Origin: Guillardia theta CCMP2712 | Taxonomy: Eukaryota; Cryptophyceae; Pyrenomonadales; Geminigeraceae | Assembly: GCF_000315625.1 (NCBI RefSeq) | Contig: NW_005434472.1 | Span: forward strand, 2,992 to 27,917 | Length of the DNA stretch: 24,926 nt | Direction of reading: 5' to 3' | Shown here: piece by piece, positions 1-9,894 of the stretch | Layout of the letters: each line of letters begins with the position of its first letter | How positions within the stretch are numbered: position 1 is the first letter of the stretch | Notes under the pieces: generated by a model | The model's database searches: none | The model's input: only the letters and a program-made list of their open reading frames with translations | Told to the model about the DNA's origin: nothing | Made by a program: the position numbers and the translations under genes

Positions 1-40
1 CCGTCCTCCTCTCTCCTCCACTCCCACTCCTCCTCCCTCC

Positions 41-135
41 TCCTCTCCTCTCCTCTCCTCTCCGCTCCCTCTCCTCTCCTCTCCTCTCCTCTCCTCTCCT
101 CTCCTCTCCTCTCCTCTCCTCTCCTCTCCTCTCCC
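41..135. repeat. TCTCC pentanucleotide microsatellite
   Basis: The plus strand reads as near-perfect tandem TCTCC/TCCTC units, broken once around 62-68. It lies directly inside the last visible intron of the minus-strand channel gene (donor at 152), where the coding strand carries the purine form GGAGA. It is a simple repeat likely to vary in length between strains, and I see no coding content in it. Confidence 0.95.
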
Positions 136-152
136 CTCCTTTCCTTGCTCAC

Positions 153-2262
153 CTCCATCATGCTCTCTGCCATGCTGCTCTTCACTTCTGCTGTCGTCTG
201 CACGAACTCATCGAGCAACACGGCCACAACTGGAATTCGCATCTCAGGGAGGAAACGGAACATCCCGGTCACCGATGTTCATCATGACGATCCCCGTGAT
301 CAGGTAGTAGCTAACAAAGAAGAAGTTGATCTGCAGGAGGAAGCAAACTTGAGAAGGATGCAGGCACTTGCAATGGAGCAGCAGAGGGTAGGAAGGAGGG
401 TGGAGGACAGGCATAAGAGAACTCGATAGGAAAGTTGGAGCAGGAGCAGAATTGGCGGCGCAGCAGCAGCGGCAGGGCTCGTCAACAACCGGCAAATCAT
501 GGGAGAAGACTCCAGTGTTCATAGGGCGAACGATGTTCGTCACCCAACCGTCTCCTGTCGCGATCTGAAACATCTGATGCCCCAGTTAGCACGGCAGGAG
601 AGCGAGCGGGAGGGAAAGGAGAGGAGAGGACAGAGGTAGCTGGAGCAGGAGCGGCAAAGATAGAGGTAGGGGGGGCAGGAGCGGGAGCGGGATAGGCTAG
701 GACGGTGGTACCGAGCGAGGATGGGAAAAGGAGTGAGATAGCGGGAGCGGCAGCGGAAAGGACGGAGGTAGCAGCGGCAGAAAGGACGGAGGTAGCGGCA
801 GCGGGAGATGAAGGGGGGGGGGAGAGGAAAGGTACCGTGAACAGGGCGAGAGAGAAGCTGCCGAAAAGCTCCTCGTCCTCGGCTCCGAAGAAGATCACGG
901 CCATCACCTTCAACCGCCCAGCATCAGGCCCAGCACATCTCCGGCTGGTGACCCACCGCGTAGAGAGATGAGAAGAGGAGGAGGATGCAGAAGGCGTTGG
1001 CGACCGGGACGATGGCGGACGTCATGGACTGAACGATAGCGCGCAAGGAGGGCATCTTCTTGAACAAACGAACCACCTGCGTCCCACTAAGTCACCGAAG
1101 ACTCAAAACTCCTGCTCCTTCCTGTCCAAAATTGTACACAGCTGTCTCGACCTCCTCCTGTTTTTCTCTCAACTGGCCCAAAGGATTCTACATCATCCCC
1201 TCCTGACTTTCCTCACCCCATCCTTGTTCTTCTTTCTCACCCTTGCCCTCCTCCTTGTTCCCCTCCTCCCAGATCCTTGTCCTCTTACCCGAAAGATACG
1301 GACGAGACGGAGGAGGCTCACTCCAGGGAGGTTCTGGATCATGAGAGAAACGATGGAGATCACGACGACGATGAAGTCGAAGACCTTGCAAGACACCAAC
1401 AAGTCACTTCTCTCCCCGCCTCTTCATCTCTTTCCCTCACATTCCAACCGTCCAGGAAGAAGGAAAGGGGGCCGGTTGATATCAGGTTTGCGACGAGCTC
1501 CAAGGAGAAGATGACTATGAAGAAGATCTCGAGGGAATCGAACACATGGGACGTGCTGCTCCCGCTCGTTGGGAGCAGCTGGTAGTTGAAAACACTGACG
1601 AGAAAGTTGAACATGATGAGGAAGGCAAGGAAAAACTGGACGGGAGAGGACGTGTAGATCGTCCTGACACGGTACTGAAGTCTCGACCGCTTCCCCTGCA
1701 TGGACTTGAGCCTCTTCTCCTCCTGCCTCTTGCAGTCCTGGATAGCACGCGACCACAGCATGCACGCCTCGTTGCTGGAAGCTCGGAGGGTGTAGGTCCT
1801 CCCGCTATTGAACCCGTTTGCCACTGTGAAGATGTTGAAAACCCGTGCCTTCGAGGGAGGGGTCTCTCCCACGTTCCCCAGCATGAACGTGCTGGAGGAC
1901 TGCTTCTTGTCAGCGCGGGCATGCGCGAGGAACTCTTCCTCATGCTCCATCGAGACCGTCACCACGTCCATGATCGGGATCACGTCCGAGACTTCTGCCC
2001 CTGGTCTCCGCGCGAAGGAGATGGCGTCTCTACCGAGCGCTACATACCTCGGCCGCCAAGTCAGCTCCAGAGTCTGCTTCTCCAGCTCCCCCTCCAGCAC
2101 CAAGTCGTCCCCCGTCGGCAGCTTCCCCCATCCCATGGACAGCCCGCTGAATCCTCCCGGGGCTTGCGGGGAGAGGAGATCGTCCGCTGCAAACTCATCT
2201 TCGGTCTCCGCGGAGATGTCTACTTGCAGGCCTTTGCTGCCCCGCCAGGTTGAGGTAACCAT
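153..2262 (-). CDS. PH-domain voltage-gated cation channel, 5' part (7 exons, gene continues off the left edge)
   Basis: This is predicted to be a plasma-membrane voltage-gated cation channel, plausibly Ca2+-permeable. Exons on the minus strand are 2262-1441, 1384-1289, 1076-957, 907-836, 573-490 (the end is uncertain and could be 511), 330-273 and 229-153. All joins keep frame and use GT-AG, with introns of 43-262 bp. Residues about 54-168 look like a pleckstrin-homology domain, with EGELEK, WRPRYVAL and a closing helix containing a Trp. S1 is near 200-220, S2 near 230-250 and S3 near 275-291. S4 reads LLRLVRIFRVVRLFKK, with a basic residue every third position. The pore loop has the filter TGDGW, and S6 ends in NIVVAVLLDEF. 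ATG 2262 is chosen because the PH fold follows it. The upstream ATG at 2400 would add only low-complexity residues. Whether the channel has one or four repeats cannot be seen here. The neighbour at 3146 is divergent. Confidence 0.9.
601..830. repeat. Purine-rich degenerate minisatellite in channel intron 4
   Basis: The plus strand is almost all A and G, with repeated GGAGCGG, GACGGAGGTAG and GGGAGCGG words. One 16-bp word, AAAGGACGGAGGTAGC, recurs exactly at 757-772 and 781-796, giving a 24-bp period. The tract fills most of the 262-bp intron (574-835) of the channel gene. The channel is encoded on the opposite strand, so its transcript carries the pyrimidine version upstream of the acceptor. 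Confidence 0.75.
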
Positions 2263-3145
2263 GCTGAATGCTCTGTGGGTATGGGATGAGGAGGGGAGGG
2301 AAAGAGAACGGCAGGCCGGTAGGTACCAGTCAAGGAGGAGAAGGAGGGAGGCGGTGGGGAGCAGGCAGGGCGTCCGCAGGAGGGGAGCAAGAACGAGCAA
2401 GCAAGATCAGTGGGTCTGCAGCAGTCCAGTCAGCGCAGGAACGAGAAATTCGAAGACAGTCTGAATGAAAACTTCCACTAAGAACTAGAGGGGAGAAGAC
2501 AAGTTGTTCTCTCAGGCGAGGAAATGATAGTACAAGAACCAATGAACATGTAGAAGGAGCAGGGACTGCTAGTCACGAGGACTGTTGCGTGATGACAGCA
2601 GTAACAGGGCAGGACTCTCAGTTGAGGGCAGATGAGGGAGGTGAAGGAGAGCGAAAGGGACGTACAGTCTGCTCCATGAAGCCGCTCAAGGGACTGTAGG
2701 ACAGCTGTAGGAAGGAGAGCAGTATGGGTCAGAGTATGGGTTGGCGGGAGCAGGGCGGCAGGGGAGTGGGCAGGTGTGTGGGGAGGGCAGGAAAACAAAA
2801 TTTGACTGAAAGGATGATAACCCTCTACCCCACTTTTGACTGGACCAGACTGGGTACTCCATGGTGGGGTCCGGAGATCATGGAACGAGATATTTCAAGC
2901 TCGCCTCAAGTATTTACTAGAAGAAGAATAAAGACAGTCATAATTGATATCGAGGATATAGGAAAGCTCTGTTGTTTCGAGTCTGGACTTCAAGTTCGCC
3001 TGGGTAATTAAGGAAAATTGCGTCCAAAATTTGAATATGTAAGTCATGTTTCCATGAGTCGTACTCAAATACAAGCGGGTGTGCTGTCGTTACAAGCACA
3101 ATCGTTATTCTGCAACGGTTGGTAACTGTTCCACGAAGAGGCGCG
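2263..3145. other. Divergent intergenic region, no gene recognised
   Basis: About 880 bp separates the minus-strand channel start from the plus-strand gene starting at 3146, so it should hold both promoters and 5' UTRs. I see no conserved coding exon. The minus-strand frame open across 2478-2798 is low-complexity and does not splice convincingly into the channel. No TATA-like or other defined promoter element stands out. Confidence 0.5.
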
Positions 3146-4419
3146 ATGCAGCGGTGGGCGGGGGTAGCTGCATGGGGCGCAGCGATGGTGCTGGTGATGA
3201 TGGTGGTGCAGCCGTTCCGCTCTTCTCATCCAGTCGTGATGGAGCAAGCCGAATCAGCGCTTGCTCAGCATGAGCAGCAGCGACAGGCTGCCAGGGGCAC
3301 CATGTCAGGCTCCGTAAAACTCAAGAGCGCTGCCGCCCTCCTCATGGGAACTCGCAAAGTTCGCGCAAAGAAGATGCAGGTTGGTGGCCATGTGGCTCCC
3401 GTGGCTCCAAAAAGCAAGCAGGTGCACAAGAAACTGAGCGGCAAGAAAATCTTCGCTAGGATGATGTCTATCATCCACAAGAACGTTGCCGGCCAGAAGA
3501 AGCACATGAAGGCGCCTCCTGCTCCTGCAGACATTCCTGTGCCGAAGTCTGCCAAGATGAGGCATGGCAGAGCTATCTCCCTCAAGCAAATTTTGGAGGA
3601 GGATAATGCAGATGCTGAGAAGGAAGGGAAGGGGAGGAGGAAGTCACCGACATGGAACTTGACCCACCAACCGGCACCATATATGTGTACCGCGGGAGGG
3701 AAGTGAAGACCAACGCCGACGAGATCACAACATTCATTCTTGCTGGTGGATTCGGCGTTGAAGACGTCAAGTACATTGAGGGCGCTTCGGATGCAGATAT
3801 CCGAATGGCCACTTGGGATAAGGATTGCAAGGCCATCATTTTCCCTCCTCTTCATGACATTCCCGATTTCGGCCCAAATGCTGTGAAGGATCTGCGGGCG
3901 TTTGCTTCTCACGGGATGCATCACAGTGGCACGATTCTGTTCATGGGTTCCTCGGTAGAAGTTCACATCATCAACGATGTCTTCGGCTATGAGCTTGAGC
4001 AGGACTTCAAACCTGGTCCTTACTACAAGAACGAGAGGGGGGTTCTTGGAACAGCTCTGCAGGATCTACCTGATAGAGTGAACGAATTGGGCAACACCGA
4101 GTCTCTTGGAGTGCTGAAGTCTTCCATGCCTCCTGAGTCCAGATCCTACTACGACTCGTTTGGTGACTCAGTGGCGTTCTGCGTTAGGTATGACCTCGGC
4201 AGGGTTTGCTATCTTGCTCAAGACTTCAAGTTATTGGAGAGAATGCCCCAATTGCAGGTGGAACTGGCTGAGAGCGAAGATGAGGAGCTGCAGATCGAAG
4301 CGGAGCGCGAGCTCGAGGCGCTGGGTAGGAAGACAGACACGTGGTTGGCCATTATGGAAGGAATGCTTCTTACTCCCGAGATCTCCGCGCCTGAGCCCGT
4401 GAAGCCTGAATCAGATTGA
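3146..4419 (+). CDS. Membrane-anchored protein of unrecognised family, frame broken near 3640
   Basis: I do not recognise the family. ATG 3146 opens a product with one hydrophobic segment near residues 5-24, consistent with a signal anchor. A basic Lys/Arg-rich stretch follows. A conserved-looking globular part then runs in another frame from about 3619 to 4419, with TNADEITTFILAGGFG, ILFMGSSVEVHIINDVFGYE, SYYDSFGDSVAF and an acidic helical tail. The frames can be joined in two ways. One is a 56-bp GT-AG intron at 3643-3698 (donor GTCACC, acceptor GGGAG), which restores frame. The other is one missing base in the G-rich run at 3631-3640, which would keep the peptide PPTGTIYVYRGREV. The second peptide looks genuine, so the choice is open. 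ATG 3652 could also start a shorter product. A Rossmann- or amidotransferase-like fold is only a guess. The gene converges with the one ending at 4574. Confidence 0.75.
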
Positions 4420-4573
4420 GCTGTATCCATATTTTTGTAATCAACCCTAACTTCTGAGTATGCTGCTTTTGAGTGTGACTGGTTAGAAAGAATAAACTGT
4501 CATAAAGGATGAAGTTGTATGCGCTATGCAATCGTGCCCTCGTCCATACTACCACATCCTTAGGAGAATCTAT

Positions 4574-6219
4574 TCAACCTTTCATCAGTGGCGCATAACA
4601 TCTCAGAACATTGTTTGCGGTGATAACAGCTAAATGACTCCTTGAATGATACGCATTGAAAACTGTCACCTAAACCTGTGTTAGCGTATGTCGATAGGGG
4701 AGATAACATCCATCACCTTGCGGAGCACAAGGCAAGAGCCAGAAGTCAAATTGTCGCCTTCCTCCTCCAATACCTGCTGACTGTATCACATGGATATTCA
4801 TCAACGCTGGTATGTACGTTTGCATGGATGGTTGCCTTCATCTCTCCTGTTGGGTCCTTGATAACCTGTTGTTGAGATCATTCCATCACAGTTCGGCGAA
4901 TAACTGTATGGATAGATACTGACCGCATCAGCACAATCATCTAGCAGATTAATAGATTTGACGAATGCAAAGAGCTTGGGAATCTTCTTGAGGTATCCAT
5001 CTTTCAAGACCTGAGCAATCGTTGTCTGTACAAGAGGGTGATTGCATGTCACTGTTGTAGCCCCTGGTGAAGTGGCTAGGTACACAATGTCATGCGCTTC
5101 ACTTCCTTGCTGTCTCAGGTCACCTCTGAATGGAGGTATGTCCAAATCCTGACTTTGAAGTCAATTGCAAGGAACTCGTTTCAAAAAAGCAACCTTCAGC
5201 ATCTTGAGCCAAGTCGGGGACGAGAAATCAGCATCATCGGGGTCTATCGATGCACGCTTGCGACGAAGAGGCAGCTCTAGCATTGTGGAAGTAGCAGGGG
5301 TCGCAGAGCATTGAGTCATTCTGCTCAACACGGGATCAGGAACATATTCTAAGCAAGAAGAACATTTGCCAGTCAGAGGGATGATGAAGATGTAACGTGA
5401 AGAGAGTAACATCAAAAACGTGGTATATGCATCGATGTCTTACGTCTCTTGCGTTGTTTGTGTCTCGCAGAACCCAGCAGGGCCAGGAATGCTTCGTGTT
5501 TCATCCTACAATGCCATCAGCAAATCATCTTTTGCATTTTGTAATCAAACCACTTTCGAGTCTAGGCTGTCATGACATTCTTCTGGCAATTTCCAACGTT
5601 CTGCATTAGTCAGTACAGATGCTGTATATACTTCGCCTGAGAGAACTTCGTCTTCATTCCTTCTCCCCCTGAATGACTCCGTCTCTTTTTGAATGAACGA
5701 ATGCCTCTCTGCTGGAATTTCTGATACTTGTCCCATCCTCTCAACTGTTCTGTTTTCTATATGTCTCACATCTTTTTGCGTAGATGAACTAGATCGTTGA
5801 GAAGGTTGACTGTTCTGCCGATTTTCTCCGAAAACAAAGGCATTCCCCTGAGAAGTAGCACATTTGTCCTGGCTCTCGGACAGATGCTCGATATCGACAC
5901 GTGAATGGTCTACCTTACGAGCAATCTGGCTGAATTTTTGACTATCATTGGGGGGGTTGAAGTCAAAGAGTTTCCCGCTACTTTGGGATGGGCGAACTGG
6001 CTGCGATGTTGACTGTGTATTCACAGTCGGCGAGATTTGTGGGCTCGTCAGCATCGATGAAGTATCATGGCTCTCCAGCATTGAACTTAGAAACAATCCT
6101 CTAGGGCGAGATGAAAGCGAGGAGGAGTCATCGATGTTCAGATCTTCATCTTCGTCTTCTACATTTCTTCGCCTTGCCCCGCTCGCCAGCGGCAACCTGG
6201 CATTGCCAAACAGCGGCAT
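4574..6219 (-). CDS. HROB: HROB-like homologous recombination OB-fold protein (7 exons, 426 aa)
   Basis: HROB proteins recruit or stimulate the MCM8-MCM9 helicase for DNA synthesis during homologous recombination and interstrand-crosslink repair in the nucleus. Exons on the minus strand are 6219-5554, 5505-5444, 5320-5194, 5148-4924, 4865-4818, 4773-4717 and 4669-4574. All joins are in frame, with introns of 44-123 bp. The first 222 residues are a Ser/Gln/Asn-rich, probably disordered region. Family marks then follow in order: SIPGPAGF (the FPGPAG-like motif), PTWLKMLK (the Trp-Leu-x-Met motif) and the OB fold. The OB fold includes KKIPKLFAFVKSINLL, VIKDPTGEMKATIHAN, TSGSCLVLRK and HLAVITANNVLRCY. 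Spacing through the OB fold matches the vertebrate protein closely. The N-terminal region shows little similarity to anything I recognise, as expected for this family. Intron 2 (5321-5443) is the least certain join. Confidence 0.88.
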
Positions 6220-6264
6220 ACTGGCGGGAATTTCTGCCTCGTACTGATTTTTAACTTATAACTT

Positions 6265-6760
6265 TGAGTAAAGTCTCCGCGGTCTGCGCTTTCACTCACT
6301 CACGGTGGCAAGTTTGGCGGACGGACTCGGGACTGAGGCCCGGCCTTGGCGCGGGCGGGCGGGCGGCTACTCCGGGCCGCGCCGCACGGTGGCGCGGCCC
6401 GCCGTCACCGTCGGCGCCGCAGTCACCGCGAATGCCCAGGCTCCCGGAGTCTGACGGCCGTGCTGCGGGCTGGCAGTAGCTGCCGGGCCACTGAGGCTGG
6501 GCCGCCCGGCCGAAACGCCGTAACTGTGGCAGGCCGTGCGGAAGCGGCCGCTCCGAGCCATGATACACTAACTTGAATGTCCCGGGCCGGGACAGACTCA
6601 GACTCTAGTTATTGTGACCGTACAGCTATTGTCGAATCACCCCGCGGCGGCGTGAGTCAGCAAACTGATCTCTTGGAAGTTTCAGAGTCTGTATCGGGAC
6701 TGATCACGGGGCCGCGCTGAGCTGGACTGAGTTTATTCGCTGGGGCTTCTTCATGCCATG
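6265..6760. other. GC-rich non-coding segment with shared dispersed words
   Basis: Very GC-rich sequence between two minus-strand genes has no splice-consistent coding frame. It contains CACTGAGGCTG at 6489-6499, a word also found at 16507-16517. Related GC-rich segments lie at 16378-16862, 19500-19580 and 22850-22990. It may be a decayed mobile element or an unrecognised non-coding repeat family. No terminal repeats or target-site duplications were found by eye. The rest of the gap up to 7175 shows nothing recognisable. Confidence 0.5.
6373..6401. other. Strong GC hairpin (11-bp stem, 7-nt loop)
   Basis: CGGGCCGCGCC (6373-6383) is the exact reverse complement of GGCGCGGCCCG (6391-6401), with the loop GCACGGT. 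It sits inside the GC-rich non-coding segment between the 3' end of the gene at 7176 and the start of the HROB-like gene. No U-tract follows, so a terminator role is not supported. Confidence 0.8.
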
Positions 6761-7175
6761 ATTGGGTCACTTGAGCAAAGAACTTCCTGATTAGTGCCGG
6801 CCGACCAAGAGCCTCGTCAGTGGTGAGCCGCCGCATGAAGCTAGCAGGAGGCCCGGAAACGACCCAGGGCGGCTAGGCTTCGGAATCCTCTGGAGACTTG
6901 TGTTGCCATCTGCACTCAGATCAGATGATCAAGCCAGCGGTCGGATAGGGGGAGACGTTCACCGGTAGACATGGATGGAGAGTCGGCATGCCCTGTCGAA
7001 GAAGTAGTGATCCGAGGAGGACCTGGGAACCCTGACCTTCTTGTTCATCTGGTCCGAAGCGTTAGAGAATCCGAAACATGCTATCAGCCCGAGGTACTTT
7101 GAGAGCTTCTGCCTTTCGCCGCTGACTCAGAAATTCAGAGACTTTGACAGTTTCGACTAAATCTGCGCAGCAGCG

Positions 7176-8282
7176 TCAGTCTGGCGATTCAGGCTGCGGG
7201 TCGAGGAGGCTACATGGTGCAAAATGCTTCCTCAAGAAGCAAACGACTTGCTCGTCTTGAAAGCCGAAGATTCCATACGCATTGGTCTCAACAGCCAATT
7301 TTCTGAACGCCCCTTGTCCGGTGAGACTGCGACGACCGATTAGGGTGAATCGCACACACTCGTAGACCACCTTTTGTCAAGTTCCAGTGCCAAGTTCATC
7401 AGGCATGTCGCAGGATTGGAATGCAGGTTGGCTCCAAGCAGCATGCGAACGGATTTGAAGTCGGGCCCGATGGGGAGCAGGTTGAAAAGAACCCTCGGGC
7501 TAGGGTTGTGCTGTTCGTTGCCTGTGTTGTCCACTCCGAAGGAGGTCTCCCACTTGCAGGGGACGCAGCCAAAGAGAAAGATATTTCCTTTCATCCCAAT
7601 AGGGATTGGAATGTCCTCTTCCTCCTTCTCCTCCGTGACAATATCCTTCACTGGCATATCACCCTCGTCCGGGGTTGCTTTTTCTCCCCCATCATCCGAC
7701 AACGGAACTCGAGCGCTGCTCTTGTCCGTTTGCACTTTCAACTTCCTCTTTGTGTTTCCCTTCACATACTCCAACCACACCTTCTTTGCATGTGGTCCAA
7801 CATACACTCGCCCCCAGCATGTGATATTGCTCTTGAGTGCGCTGTGCCACTCCTCAGAATTGTAGGTCTCATTTGAGACTGCAACTAAGGCCTGCGAACA
7901 GAGTCAAGTCGAACAACGCCATATAACGACCGAAGGACCATACTTGAAACCCCTTGTTTGGTCTTCCATTCTTGTATGCCTCGGTTGGTACCTGTTGAAC
8001 ACGTCGGGACAAAACCCAAGGAAATCAGTAAATGCGCGCACCATGGACAGAGACGGCTTCGGTCGACATTCGTCCAAGAACGATTCGAAGATAGCTTGGG
8101 CCTTGGCAATCACTGAGTAAGCAGACATTGCATGATTCTGACTTACGCAAGACTCAGGGGTGGTCTCGTGCTCGTAGGCCTTCAAGATCTGGTCATGAAG
8201 GTGGCTGTGGGAACGTCAGCAGGGAAGGAGCTAGAAACCTAGAGCCCCACCTCCTGGTTTCATCTTTTCTCCGAATCACCAT
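7176..8282 (-). CDS. Unrecognised five-exon gene, 304 aa
   Basis: I do not recognise this protein. Exons on the minus strand are 8282-8251, 8204-8042, 7991-7944, 7891-7371 and 7326-7176. Every join keeps frame, introns are 44-52 bp with GT-AG ends, and the ATG at 8282 follows an in-frame TGA. The N-terminal third looks helical and polar (HLHDQILKAYEHE, KAQAIFESFLDECRPK). A segment with WHSALKSNITCWGRVYVGPH follows, then a charged acidic linker (EEKEEEDIPIPIG). The C-terminal domain includes NIFLFGCVPCKWETSFG, RVLFNLLPIGPDFKSVRM and ETNAYGIFGFQDEQVVCFLR. There is no signal peptide or membrane segment. The split into several short exons with consistent phases supports a real gene even though no family is assigned. 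It lies upstream of the HROB-like gene on the same strand, with 956 bp between them. Confidence 0.8.
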
Positions 8283-9890
8283 CAAATTTCAGCGGATGAG
8301 TCCTAATGACAAAATGCACCCACTTGCTGCCAAATTATAAAGTTCACAGATAAAAATCAATTGTTTTTCTCTCAAGCAAGCAAATGTGTCACGAATCTTC
8401 GAAACCTGTGACAGAGTTAATGGAGAAATTCACGGTCAATGAGAACAATCCTAGTGGTACAAATAAAGATAATCTAAGTCACCATCATCAGCCATCAATG
8501 CAGCTGGAACGTATCAAACAATCAACAGAATGCACAGGAAAAAATCACTGCAATTTTTTCACGAGTGCAAGAGCATCATCTTGATTCAATGCCAGAAAAC
8601 GAGAGAGAGAAACTGTCATATGACATGTCTCCTTCTATCGAGGCTCTAGTTTCATCAGAGATCCATGCTTAAGCTCCCCAGACGGTCTACGAACAGCATG
8701 ACGCCCCTCCCTCTCTCTAAGGAAAGCAAGAAAACCCGTTGCAATCTTTGTGGGTCCTACCACCCCTACCCACAAATCCCATGATTTGTAGGGGTGGGTG
8801 CGGGATGATGTGCCCCGGGTCCGGGATCCCGGGGTCCCGGGCCCAGCCAATCCGACTCAGCTGCTTCTTACAACTAATAATAGTAGTATAAATCCGTTAC
8901 AAATCATCTAGAACCGTTTCCTCTATCTGGCTGCCAGTTCAGTCAAAGGTCAAACTCACCCCCCACACCCACCCCACCCCCCAGCTACCCATTTTATGCT
9001 TCTCTAGATCTAACCCCACCCCTCTGTCAACTTCAAAAGTTCCTCACCACGTGATCGGACCCGTTTATATCATACTGGCAGACCCACCCATAAAACTACC
9101 CCACCCCGAGTCAATGCGTATTTGTAACCATCAATTGACCTCTACCCTACCCTCATTTGCTCGCTTTGCCTCGTCACCACTACAACTCTCGCTCAGTCGA
9201 ATAGCAGTGGTGGTGACCCCACCCACTTCCAGCCTTCGCACCCCACCCCGACGTGTCCTGACTTATAAGGGGTACTCCAGCTGTTCCCTAAAACTTCAAC
9301 TACCGGTGGTATCGACAGAGAACAACCCTACCCCTAGGTTCACCGCTAACTCTACCCACGATTGTAGGCAAATCCTACTACACCTGACAGACCCCCACCC
9401 CCTCCTGTTCTAAGCATGCCTCACACGTTTATCCATTATACTACCCCTACCCACTATAAACCTGCCTTTGATACTACCACTACCCATAAAAATCCCTAAA
9501 AGTACCCCAGCGAATTCCGCCTAATTGGCTCCTCTCGGGTTCAGAACCCCCACCCCCACCATGAACAATGGAAAGGAGAACGTTTTGTGGTGATAACGGG
9601 GTTACAATCACTTCCATTCTAGACCACCCTCCCATTCTCCCATTCTACACGATACAATCTGTGGGTAGATATGATTAAAAAGAAGATAACTAAACATTGC
9701 TCTATTATCGTTCAGTACTATCGTTCTCATTTCCACAAGGGGGATGGAGCGACTGCATCTTCAAGCATGTGCTTGACCTTTACCTATAAAATTTCAATAT
9801 TTCATTTACATTTCTAAATATGCTTTGAGTTATAGAAATCAACGCTGAGACTCCCGAGCCTCGGGTGCTATCCATGGCGGCGGGAAGGCT
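8283..9890. promoter_or_regulatory. Divergent intergenic region with clustered C-rich motifs
   Basis: This is the shared 5' region of the minus-strand gene starting at 8282 and the plus-strand BAH gene starting at 9891. No coding exon is supported. Between about 8755 and 9560 the plus strand repeats variants of CCACCCCTACCC, TACCCCACCCC and CTACCCATAAAA, nearly always with C on the plus strand. Examples lie at 8757-8772, 9087-9108, 9140-9153, 9327-9337, 9440-9455 and 9548-9558. Positions 9560-9840 are AT-richer with no feature. A promoter role is inferred from position only. Confidence 0.45.
8754..8842. repeat. Imperfect palindrome of the C-rich motif plus GC palindromes
   Basis: A C-rich copy of the motif (8760-8772) is followed by its inverted G-rich version (about 8790-8802), joined by a perfect 7-bp stem ACAAATC/GATTTGT at 8772-8778 and 8783-8789. 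Next to it, 8814-8841 is built of CCCGGG and GGGATCCC words. The 12-mer at 8821-8832 (CCGGGATCCCGG) is fully self-complementary. Function is unknown. Confidence 0.65.
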
Positions 9891-9894
9891 ATGA
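9874..9894 (+). other. Short upstream ORF overlapping the BAH gene start
   Basis: ATG at 9874 opens a six-residue frame (MAAGRL) whose TGA at 9892-9894 overlaps the main ATG at 9891 as ATGA. If the transcript starts upstream of 9874, ribosomes could meet this first. This is a sequence observation, and use in translation is inferred. Confidence 0.4.

Noticed and set aside
41-135. Telomeric repeat or CRISPR-like array at the left edge
   Set aside because: The TCTCC units are a plain microsatellite inside an intron; there are no spacers and no telomere-type unit.
1546-2253. Plus-strand open frames over the channel N-terminus
   Set aside because: They are antisense to the PH/S1-S2 exon, which has clear domain content; no motif is present in the plus frames.
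2478-2798. Minus-strand frame upstream of the channel, possible extra 5' exon
   Set aside because: The composition is low-complexity, with no signal peptide or conserved segment, and no donor/acceptor pair clearly joins it to 2262.
3265-3966. 233-codon minus frame across the membrane-anchored gene
   Set aside because: It is antisense to a better-supported gene and crosses its frame break without any domain.
6346-6576. Overlapping open frames in the GC-rich block
   Set aside because: High GC removes stop codons in all frames; no splice logic or protein-like pattern supports coding.
8755-9560. Degenerate telomere or tandem satellite
   Set aside because: The C-rich motifs have variable spacing and sequence and no constant period; they are reported as dispersed motifs instead.
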